Of a DNA stretch of 14,935 nt, positions 5,932-14,800 are shown one piece after another; position 1 is the stretch's first letter; each line of letters opens with the position of its first letter. Below the pieces are notes generated by a model, which did no database searches, was not told the DNA's origin, and worked only from the letters and a program-made list of their open reading frames with translations. This DNA comes from Ruminococcus sp. GTDB lineage: Bacteria > Bacillota > Clostridia > Oscillospirales > Ruminococcaceae. The stretch spans positions 1 to 14,935 of the forward strand of contig JAGCWY010000146.1 of NCBI GenBank assembly GCA_017961625.1, read 5' to 3'. The translations under genes were made by a program, and so were the position numbers.

Positions 5932-6822
5932 TCACACATCATTTAGTGTGTAAATTTTACACTTCCTGCTTACTCGTGTAAATTTGCTGACTGCGCCGTT
6001 TGCGCTGACGTCGAAGAACTCCGTTACACCAAGTTCCTCGAACTTTTTTATTGCAAGATCCCAGCGTATGGGTGTATAGACATTGAGCTGGTTCTCTCTG
6101 AGGACCTGCTCTCCCTTTGTCATTATCTCTCTGCTGAATATGGAGAGTATAGGATAGTTGGGAGCCCTGTACTGGACTGAACCACATAAATCTACGTATT
6201 TCTGCGAAAAAGCCTTCATCAGCGGGTTGTGATAGGCTATGCCTGTGCCTAAGCTGAAAGCCTTGATAGCACCCTCGGCCTTGCTAAGGGCAAGAGCTTT
6301 CTCCACGGCGTCAGCACGTCCGCTAATCATAACGTGGAATTTTGAATTGCCGCTTCCAATAACAAGCTGATCTTCAGTGAACCTGCCCCTGAACATCTCT
6401 TCGATGTCGTTGTAGGAAAATCCGACGATAACTCCCATATCAAGTTTTTCATCATTTTCTTCAAGGCAGCGCATGGTAGCGCGGTTCATCATGATGATAT
6501 CATGTGCGAATTCGTGGGTTATCGAGCCAAAGCAACCGCTTATGCTGACTATACCGGAACTGTAGCCTGCACCGATATCAGGTATTATCCCCTTGCTGAT
6601 AAAGTGTTCGAATATCACTCTGTCGCAAATCAGCGATATTATCCATTCCGCTAAACGGCTGTCAGGAGCGTCGCTTTTTTCGAGGCCTCTGCTGAGACCA
6701 AGTCTGCCGAATGCAGAATCAAGGTAAAATCTGTACTTATCCATGAGCTCCGACGGAAGGTTTACTAATAATTTTTCAGGCTTTGAGCCGATGCCGTTGA
6801 ACAGGAATGCTCGTTTGTACAT
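5932..6822 (-). CDS. FabD-like (malonyl-CoA):ACP acyltransferase, divergent
   Basis: A 296-residue FabD-type acyltransferase. Ser88 lies in G-Y-S-S-G, the GxSxG nucleophile elbow. Arg114 (MMNRATM) matches FabD Arg117, which binds the extender carboxylate. His198 lies in AYHNPLM, and Gln245 precedes the PIRW segment (251-254). These four match the FabD catalytic set in order and spacing, so transfer of malonyl or a substituted malonyl group to the ACP encoded next is likely. It is divergent in that FabD's N-terminal GQGS is G-I-G-S (10-13), losing the oxyanion-hole glutamine, and the FIEVGPG-like end is FFDVSANGA (269-277). First gene of the operon: AGGAG (6831-6835) sits 8 nt before the ATG, and the promoter lies 29-57 nt upstream. 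A pathway-specific enzyme is more likely than the housekeeping FabD. Confidence 0.85.
   Translation of the reverse strand: MYKRAFLFNGIGSKPEKLLVNLPSELMDKYRFYLDSAFGRLGLSRGLEKSDAPDSRLAEWIISLICDRVIFEHFISKGIIPDIGAGYSSGIVSISGCFGSITHEFAHDIIMMNRATMRCLEENDEKLDMGVIVGFSYNDIEEMFRGRFTEDQLVIGSGNSKFHVMISGRADAVEKALALSKAEGAIKAFSLGTGIAYHNPLMKAFSQKYVDLCGSVQYRAPNYPILSIFSREIMTKGEQVLRENQLNVYTPIRWDLAIKKFEELGVTEFFDVSANGAVSKFTRVSRKCKIYTLNDV
5948..5962. repeat. Inverted repeat at the end of the acyltransferase gene
   Basis: GTGTAAA and TTTACAC are perfect arms around one base, within the last codons of the acyltransferase and about 80 nt before the ACP start. The left half, GTGTAAATTT, recurs as a direct repeat at 5976-5985. 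It may be an operator-like element or simply AT-rich coding sequence. Confidence 0.35.
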
Positions 6823-6850
6823 TTAACTTACTCCTAACTTTTATACATAC

Positions 6851-6879
6851 ATCTTAACACCTATCAAGCGCACTGTCAA
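6851..6879 (-). promoter_or_regulatory. Sigma-A promoter of the acyl/polyketide-type operon
   Basis: On the minus strand a perfect -35 TTGACA (6874-6879) is followed after exactly 17 nt by TAAGAT (6851-6856). Transcription would start near 6844, giving a leader of about 20 nt before the acyltransferase ATG. No operator or riboswitch fits in so short a leader, so control is likely at this promoter or constitutive. Confidence 0.8.
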
Positions 6880-7062
6880 TAGGAAAAATAGCTGATTAAA
6901 GCGATTTTTAGAAAAGTGATAAAAAAATATCAAACCCATGATTTGTTTTTATAGATTTGGACAATTATACTCCCCGTAATTGAATAAACTGTGATTTTGT
7001 AAGATGAATTATATATACTATTTCCATGATATTTTGCACGGCATTAAGGTATGATAGCTACT

Positions 7063-7084
7063 CCTGCCGGGAGCTGCCTGCCGG
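7063..7084. repeat. Short direct repeat CCTGCCGG with 14-bp period
   Basis: CCTGCCGG occurs at 7063-7070 and 7077-7084 in an otherwise AT-rich intergenic stretch between the operon promoter and the terminator of the transporter gene. It is a locally GC-rich island. It may be a binding site or a remnant; nothing else is recognisable in 6880-7118. Confidence 0.35.
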
Positions 7085-7118
7085 CGGTTGATGATATGTA
7101 AAAAGCATTCGATTTCAG

Positions 7119-7148
7119 AAAAAGCCTTTTCCGTGGAAAAGGCTTTTT
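7119..7148 (-). terminator. Rho-independent terminator of the ECF S-component gene
   Basis: Arms AAAAAGCCTTTTCC and GGAAAAGGCTTTTT pair almost perfectly around two bases, starting 5 nt past the stop of the transporter gene. T runs follow in both directions (five T on the minus strand, seven T on the plus strand), so it may work bidirectionally. It isolates the transporter gene from the operon promoter downstream. Confidence 0.85.
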
Positions 7149-7152
7149 TTAA

Positions 7153-8346
7153 TCATTCCTTGAGGTTGTCAGGAGTTTTTATCAGCTTTGCCTTGAAGAG
7201 GGCAGTGCATATAAGAGCTGTGAAAATGGTCGATATAACCATTTCAAACAATGCGTTGATTCCAACAGCTGTGATAATGAAAAGCAGTATGCTCTTGCCG
7301 CTTCTGAGTTTATCGATATAATTGAATTTCTTATAGACCTTAAGGGTGTATTTTCCGTCTGCGAGATTACTGAAATGGGCGTTAGGATTCTTGAATGTGA
7401 ATGAATTGCCATTTATTTGGTCGGTGCCTGCGAATGTAGCGCCTTTGAGTTTGTCTGAACTGAGCTTGAACTTTACGGCTGCTGAAGAAACGGTAGCAGG
7501 GACATCAGAGACATCTTCCTTTACGGAGAAAACGATATCGTCACCAATTGTCAAAGCTTTTCCTCCATCTGTGAAGGCTACGTCGTTTCCTGAACTGTCC
7601 TTGGCCTCAGAAATGACGCCGTTATTAACTGTAATAGCGTACTTGTTGTCAAGACCTGTTGCTGTGTGGTTGAATAGCAGAACCAGAGCTCCCATGAAGA
7701 AGATAGTGTTGAGTATCGCTGCGGAAAATCCGGCGATACCGCAGGACTGCTGTATCTTTGAGAAGTCCTTCTTTCTAACGAACCAGAACATTGCTGCAAA
7801 GCCGATGGCAAATATGCACGTGAGAGTGAGAGCGACGGGAAGCCCCGACGTCATGAATTTATACATACCTTCCGACATCTTGTACTTCCCGTTCTCATCG
7901 TGGCATATAAGCAGGAGCACAGAAAGGAAAAGTCCGATAAGAACAATACCGGAAACGATACCGGAAATAATGGAAAGCGACTTTTTTGAGTTTATCTTTG
8001 AGAGTGATGAGAAAATAAGTCCTACTAGCAGACCATCCAGCGCACGGGGAATGACTCTCTGTACGAAGGTAAGAACGGGACTTATCTCCAGTGTAGCGGC
8101 TCCCATTCCACTGAGGACTCCTATACCGAAACATTGCATGAAGCTGAAGAGTCCGAATACCGTACCCATTATCAGTCCGCCTATGGGCCCGAGAGCAATG
8201 GCAGCGATAGCAATAGGTATGATATTGAGTGTGATCGAAAGTGGTCCGATCGGGATAGAGCCAATTGGCGTCAGTGAGAAGAGCGCCACAACGGCAGTCA
8301 GAAGTCCTAAAAGAACCAGTGAGCGGATCTTGGAATTCTCTTTCAT
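7153..8346 (-). CDS. ECF transporter S-component-like membrane protein with inserted extracytoplasmic domain
   Basis: A 397-residue protein. Residues 8-225 hold hydrophobic segments at about 10-25, 38-70, 102-114, 127-148, 170-190 and 205-225. The early LGLLTAVVAL and LNIIPIAIAAIALGPIGG stretches are typical of vitamin-binding S components of energy-coupling-factor transporters (PanT/FolT/RibU class). The last hydrophobic segment is at 353-385. Between the final pair lies a soluble, beta-rich insertion (about 227-345, rich in DG and KxTL patterns such as ADGKYTLKVY), predicted to face outside. Normal S components have about 180-220 residues and no such domain. It would bind a small molecule and be driven by an EcfA/A'/T module encoded elsewhere. 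AAGGAGG (8356-8362) is 9 nt before the ATG, and a terminator follows the stop. Monocistronic. Substrate cannot be told; no known vitamin riboswitch is seen upstream. Confidence 0.75.
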   Translation of the reverse strand: MKENSKIRSLVLLGLLTAVVALFSLTPIGSIPIGPLSITLNIIPIAIAAIALGPIGGLIMGTVFGLFSFMQCFGIGVLSGMGAATLEISPVLTFVQRVIPRALDGLLVGLIFSSLSKINSKKSLSIISGIVSGIVLIGLFLSVLLLICHDENGKYKMSEGMYKFMTSGLPVALTLTCIFAIGFAAMFWFVRKKDFSKIQQSCGIAGFSAAILNTIFFMGALVLLFNHTATGLDNKYAITVNNGVISEAKDSSGNDVAFTDGGKALTIGDDIVFSVKEDVSDVPATVSSAAVKFKLSSDKLKGATFAGTDQINGNSFTFKNPNAHFSNLADGKYTLKVYKKFNYIDKLRSGKSILLFIITAVGINALFEMVISTIFTALICTALFKAKLIKTPDNLKE

Positions 8347-8355
8347 ATTTAATTT

Positions 8356-8402
8356 CCTCCTTGTTACTACTCCCCGAAGGGATATAATACAATATCATTA
8401 TA
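8356..8402 (-). promoter_or_regulatory. Leader and possible promoter of the ECF S-component gene
   Basis: A perfect -10 TATAAT (8397-8402, complement) is visible, but the -35 is weak: TTACTT at 19 nt spacing or ACTTTC at 17 nt. The leader of about 45 nt contains a tiny CCC-TTCG-GGG stem-loop (8372-8381) and then the AAGGAGG ribosome site. It is too short for a vitamin riboswitch. Confidence 0.35.
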
Positions 8403-8544
8403 ATATCATTTTTTGCTGTGAAAGTAAATAGTGTATTTGCCGAATTTTGTTACACATTGAAGTTTTAAAACGTTGATGATAAATAAATATAGAATTTATA
8501 TATAGTTATAATGACGGATGATAATACGTGGTGTAATGGAATAT

Positions 8545-8649
8545 AAAACAGATTTTTTTGCCTATCTGTTTTGTAGGAGTCAACTAAAATTGGTGGTGCC
8601 AGTTGACCTAAGGCTTCGGCGCATTGTTGAACTTGCTGTCAAAGTTCAA
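8545..8649. repeat. Three consecutive inverted repeats in the divergent intergenic region
   Basis: First: AAAACAGAT (8545-8553) and ATCTGTTTT (8564-8572), 9-bp perfect arms. Second: GTCAACT (8579-8585) and AGTTGAC (8601-8607). Third: TTGAACTT (8627-8634) and AAGTTCAA (8642-8649), 8-bp perfect arms. They lie between the two divergent genes, upstream of the plus-strand promoter, and no open frame covers them. They could be a small structured RNA, operators, or the end of a decayed mobile element. The rest of 8403-8723 is AT-rich with nothing else recognised. Confidence 0.55.
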
Positions 8650-8723
8650 GAAACTGCATAATTCTCTTACAAATTGCACAAAAGCGACATAAATATTTTT
8701 AAATATTAGTTAAAGTTAAAATA

Positions 8724-8752
8724 TTGCAATTTGTATATAGGCGTGTTATAAT
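8724..8752 (+). promoter_or_regulatory. Sigma-A promoter of the giant surface protein gene
   Basis: TTGCAA (8724-8729) and a perfect TATAAT (8747-8752) are separated by 17 nt. Transcription should start near 8760, giving a leader of about 95 nt. Confidence 0.8.
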
Positions 8753-8759
8753 ATAAAGT

Positions 8760-8854
8760 GCAAAATACTGTAACCATATCATCCTGCGCACAGGCGGAAA
8801 GGTAAATTACGGGGAATTGTAGAAAAAATAAAACAAAGGAAGGATGGAACGATA
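8760..8854 (+). promoter_or_regulatory. 5' leader and ribosome site of the giant surface protein
   Basis: The leader contains a small hairpin CCTG-CGCA-CAGG near 8784-8795, then an A-rich stretch and AGGAAGG (8837-8843) placed 11 nt before the ATG at 8855. An earlier ATG at 8844 is in another frame and stops after three codons. I compared it with the c-di-GMP (GEMM) riboswitch pattern and it does not fit. Confidence 0.5.
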
Positions 8855-11800
8855 ATGAAGAAATCTTTGGGCAAACGTCTGATAAGCAGCGTTACCTCTG
8901 GAGTTCTGGCAATGACTTATGTTGTGCCGTCATTTATTGGCATGCAGGCTTATGCTGCCGCAGACGGACTTCCTGTCATTAACACTCCCTACGAACAGAC
9001 GCAGTGGTTCAGGAATAACCCGCTAGGTATAGCCGGCGATTTCCATTTGTTCGCATTTGATACTATTGAAACTACTAATACCAGCGCACACATCAACGGA
9101 AACATCGCAACACCGAACTACATCATTGGATCAAATCACGGACAGCTCAATACCGAAGGAACAGGCAGAATCCTCAATGTAGTAAGGGATTCTTTCGTAT
9201 TCAAAGAGGGCGGAGATTACGAAGCTGATGCCGTGAAGGAGGGTTCAAAGGAATTTTCGCTTGGCAAGATGAGCGATTTCTTCTTCCCTGAGAACTGCGA
9301 ACTGTACGTAAAGAAGGGTGAGTACATTTTTGGCGTAGGCTACGTTGAAAATGAAAAGTCAAAACTTGATTACCCTCAGGACGCCAGTCCTTATCCTTAT
9401 ATCAGAATTGATCTTCCTCAGTCGGACAGCTTTTTCGTAAAGCTACAGCCGGGCGGTGATTACAAGAATAGCTGCTACCTTGCTCATACCGGCAATAATC
9501 TGATAGATTTCGAGTCCGAAAAGAAGAATTATGAAAACAGATCGGCAAAATATGCACAATTCGATGATTCCTATGCGAATCTCAAGTTCGTTGAAAATCC
9601 CGACTATTCAGACGATCCTTCAAATCAAACTCCTTATCTGGGTACCCTTACCCTTAACGAGAACGGCACGAACGTGCTGAACTTCACCGCAGATGAGCTT
9701 GACAACTACCGCAATATGAAGGTCGAGAATATCAACTTCAAGGACGGTCAATTCTACGGTGACCAGACTCTTGTAGTAAATATCGACCTAAAAGGCAAGT
9801 CGGAGATTATATGGACACCTGAGTGGACTTATGAGTCGGCTTACGATCCCACCTACAAGCTGGTAGATTCAGAGCAGAGCGCTCTCAGCGGAACAAATAT
9901 TATCTACAATTTCTTTAACGCCAATTCCGAGGGTACAAAGATACTCTACAATTACGGTGAAAAGCTCGAGCCATGGGGCTGCGTTCTCGCACCTGACTGC
10001 GAGGTCGTACCGAACAATATGAGCGGTTCTATCATTGCGAACAAGATAACGCTCACAAACCAGACGCATATGGCTCCGTTTATGAACCCCGTAAGTGAAA
10101 ACACCAGCATAAAGGTATCTGCCAAGAAGACATGGAGCGACGGTGAGGACAAGCATGAGGACGATGAGATAGAGGTAACTCTCTACCGCTCTAAGAAGGC
10201 TGGCCTCCGTTATGTAACTGACGAAGCAGATAACATAAACAAGTTCACAGATTTCGTTGAGACTGTGAACGATGAAGCCAAGACCGCAGTTCCAATCACA
10301 TATGAGGACGGCGGAACGATAAAGACGGTTAATTCCAGCGTTTCGGCACAGACAGTAACCTCAAAGTTCGGATTCGGCGCAGAGACTACTATCTTCTATG
10401 CTGATACCGATGAGATAGTATCCAGTCTTCCGGACGGAACCTACACCTTCAAGAAGGGTGAAGCCGAAAAGTTTGTGATAACTGTTGCAGACGGCTATGT
10501 TGACGAGATAAGCGGTCCTGGTATCGGCTTCAAGGAATACGAGACCAAGACACTCAGCGCAGACAACGACTGGACTGCTACATGGGATGGCCTTGAAAAG
10601 TCCGATGAGGATGGACACACATATTTCTATTATGCGATAGAGGACGATGTTCCTGACGGCTATAAGGTATCATATACAGATAACGGAGTATCCGGCGGAA
10701 ACAGAACGATTGGCATTACAAATACAGGCGGAACTCCCGATTCAAAAGTTAAGTTTGTCAAGTACAGCGACGTTATGTTCGCAAACGAGGACAGCGAGGG
10801 TGTTGTGCTTACATCTCACGCAAAGGAATTACTTGAAGGTGCACAGTTCACTCTCACAGCAAAGGACTCAGGCGGAGCAAAGCTCAACAGCGGCGTGAAG
10901 TCAGATCTTGACGACGATATGGATGCTGATGTTAAGTACAGTGATACGGCTATCACATGGACGAGCACGGACAAAGCTATAGAGTTCACAGGTATCCCTG
11001 ACGGACTTTATACCCTTACTGAGACAGCTCCCGATGGATTCCAGCCTATCAAGGCTACAGATATCAGGATTGACGGCGGCAAGGCTTCAGTTGTAACGGC
11101 CGATACCGGTGCTTCTGCAAAGTCTACAGGTGAGAGCAACTCTGAGATCACAATGGTCGACGAGTCTTATGCGATATCTGTAAAGAAGGTAGACGAAAAC
11201 GGTAAGGCTGTTCAGGGTGCTTACCTTAGACTCAAGGGCACTTCAGGCGAGAGCATGAAGAATGTAAAGGCTCATGATTCACAGTACTTCACCTCAGACG
11301 GAAAGGGCTGGGGCAACAAGTCCGGAAGCAACTTCCATCCATATAAGTTCAAGGGCAATGAGATCAAGAATATCTCATCTGACGGAAAATCCTTTGAATG
11401 GTATTCAATCGGCTCGGAGGTAGTATTCACAGGTCTTCCCGAGGGCACTTATTCTGTAGAGGAACTCACAGCTCCCGCAGGCTATGTAAAGGATACAGTA
11501 AAGACCTTTACAGTAAAGAGAACAGATGGTGTACTTTCTGCTGACAATGATGTTATTGAATTCGTTAACAGGAAGGAAACAGTTAAGATCAGCAAGGGTG
11601 ACATGGGCTCAGTGATTGTTGACAATGCAGAGTTCGTTCTCACAAAGAAGGACGGCTCGGCACTGGGAGTACTCACTACCGATGACAGCAGCATTGATCT
11701 TTCTGAAAAGGCCGTAAAGTCACACGACGCTCTCAACAACACCAGCGGAGTTACTATAAAGGATCTCAAATCAGGACAGAAGTATACAATACGCGGAAAC

Positions 11801-14800
11801 ACCTTCAGAAATGTTACCGTTGACGGCAAGGAGGTATCTCCTTCCTCACAGTACACCTATGAGTACAGTGGGGCAGTTTTAGGAACATCCCTTGAGCTCA
11901 AGGGCATATACAGCGGTACCTATACAATAGAGTTCGAGGACGGAAACATCTTCACGCTCAGCGTTGAAGAGGGTGACTTAGTTCCAACCGTTTCTTATGA
12001 GAAGGTCCTCAAGCTCACAGACAGCGGCAAGGCTCTTGAGTTCACAGGCGGCTCAATAGACATCATAGGTCTTGACAACGATGATTATATACTTAAGGAA
12101 ACAGCTTCACCCAACGGCTACACAAAGGTCGAGTCCGAGTTCGGATTTACTGTAAAAGACGGAAAGGTAACTGTTACAGATGCAAAGACAACAGGCACAT
12201 ACAAGCTTTCCGACGACGGCAAGCAGCTTATAATACTCGACGACATCTCCAAGATTGAGATTTCCAAGTTCTATGACAAGGAGGGCAACACAACTCCTGC
12301 TGGCACAACGGCAGGCGCTGATATGAAGCTCACCTTCAAGAAGGGCTCAGGAAAAGCTATTCCTGCAAAGAAGACTGGTGACGCTCTCGGTGAAGGTGAG
12401 TCGGCAGAGTGGAACTCAAAGGACGCAAATCCCAAGACCTTCGAGGGACTTTACGATGGTGAGTATGTACTTGAAGAGACAAAGGCTCCTCAGGGCTACG
12501 AAAAGGCAGCTGCAAAGACCTTTGTTATAAAGGACGGCGTAATAGTTGAGACTGACGCTGACAAGAACGTTGTAAGCACAAGAACGAGCGAGAACCTGAT
12601 TAATACAAAGCAGAACACTATTATTCTCGACAAGAAGGCTCTTGGCGCAACAGAGATACCTGAGTCAGCAGGAAAGGTGAAGTTCACACTTACTGCCGAG
12701 GACGAGGATCTTGATCTCAGCGGCGTGAGCATAAACGGCGGAGAAGCTCTCGGCACTGTAACGTCCACAGAGCCATTCGACGGAAACACAGTTACATTCA
12801 CAGGTCTTAAGGACGGTACTTATACTCTTAGAGAAGATACTGCTCCTCTCGGCTATTCAGTAGTAAGCGACTTTACATTTACTGTAAAGGACGGCAAGGT
12901 TACAAATGTATCTGCTGTAACAACAGGCAGAACATACATTGACGAGGACGGCCATATAGTAGTTGAGGACGCTCCTACAATCTCAATAGACAAGACAGAT
13001 CTCGGCGGAAAGATGATAACCGACGGTGAGGCAGAGTTCACACTCACAGCCAAGGATACTGACGGCTCACTCAGCGGCGTTAAGATCAACGACGGCGAGG
13101 CTCTCGGCGACGTCAAGTCTGCAACATTTGCAGGCAGCAGTACAAAGCTCGAATATCTTAAGGACGGTAAGTATTCACTTAAGGAGGATACAGCTCCTGC
13201 CGGATACTCAACTGTTTCTGAGTTTACATTTACAATAAAGAACGGTCTGGTAACAGACGTCAGCACTGTTACGGATGGCGTTACGGAGAAGTCCGAGGAC
13301 GGAAAGAAGATAACAGTCAAGGATGCTCCTATCATCAATCTCGACAAACTGGCATTGGGTGCAGAGCCTATTCCAGAATCAGCAGGAAAGGCAACATTCG
13401 TGCTCACAGCTGAGGATGAGGGCAAGACACTTGAAGGCGTTAAGATCAACGGAGGCGACGCTGTTGCAAGCGGCGTCAAGTCTGTAAAGGTTGACGGCAA
13501 CAATGCAAAGATCGAGTACCTTAAGGACGGCAAGTACAGCCTCGAAGAGACAGTTGCCCCTGACGGCTACACAACAGTAACAAAGTTCACATTTACAGTC
13601 AAGGACGGAAAGGTAACAGATGTAAGTACTGTTACCGACGGCAAGGCTTACGTTGACGACAAGGGACACCTTGTAGTCGAGGATAGACAGACTGTCGTAA
13701 CCCTTGACAAGAAGGCGCTTGGCGCAGAGCCTATTCCAGAATCAGCAGGAAAGGCAACATTCGTGCTCACAGCTGAGGATGAGGGCAAGAACCTCGATGG
13801 CGTAGTTGTAGGCGAGGGCGAAAAGGCTCAGACGCTTACAGCTGATGACAAGTCTGTCACATTTGATGGCAACAGCGCTAAGTTCACTGGTCTTAAGGAC
13901 GGCAAGTACAGCCTTGAGGAGACAGTTGCTCCTGACGGTTATACTACAGTGACTAAGTTCACATTCACAGTAGAGAACGGCAAGGTCAAGGACGTAAGCA
14001 CCGTAACTGATGGTAAGGCTTATGTAGACGAAGACGGTCATCTCGTAGTTGAGGATAAACAGTCGACTATCACACTTGACAAGCTGGCACTCGGTGCAAC
14101 ACCTATACCGGAATCAGCAGGCAAGGCTTCTTTCGTACTTCAGATTGAAGAGGAAGGCAAGACTCTTGAAGGCGTTAAGGTAAATGGTGGCACAGCTCTA
14201 GGTGGAGTCACAAAGACAGAGTTCAAGGGCAATAATACAAAATTTGAGGGCTTAAAGGACGGTAAGTACAGTCTTGAAGAAACTGCTGCTCCCGAGGGCT
14301 ACACAACAGTAACAAAGTTCACATTCACAGTTGAGAATGGCAAAGTCAAGGACGTAAGCACTGTTACAGACGGCAAGGCTTATGTTGACGAAGACGGCCA
14401 TCTTGTAGTTGAAGACGCTCATACAGGCATAGTTATCGACAAGCTTGCTCTTGGCGCAGCACCTATCCCTGAGTCGGCAGGCAAGGCAACATTCGTACTT
14501 GCAGTTGAAGAAACAGGCAAGACTCTTGCAGGCGTTAAGATCGACGGCGGCGAGACTCTCGGTGAGGTAACAAAGACAACATTTACTGGAAACAATACAC
14601 AGTTTACAGGTCTTAAGGACGGCAAGTACAGTCTTGAAGAGACAGCCGCTCCTGACGGCTACACAACAGTTACTAAGTTCACCTTTACTATAAAGGATGG
14701 TAAGGTAACAGACGTTAGCACCGTTACAGATGGTAAGGCTTATGTAGACGAAAACGGACACCTCGTTGTTGAGGATACAAAGAATACCATAACCCTTGAC

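Noticed and set aside
7346..8431. Plus-strand frame of 361 codons
   Set aside because: It is antisense to the ECF S-component gene, with a Ser/Pro-rich shadow composition, no ribosome site and no family resemblance.
8753..8854. Leader considered as a c-di-GMP (GEMM) riboswitch
   Set aside because: The CGCACAGG string looked suggestive, but the conserved GEMM core and paired stems do not follow, and the leader is too short for the full aptamer plus expression platform.
12853..13533. Minus-strand frames of up to 226 codons across the repeat region
   Set aside because: They are repetitive mirror frames of the CnaB modules, seen in each repeat at the same offset, with Ser/Leu/Val-rich or Cys-rich content and no ribosome sites.
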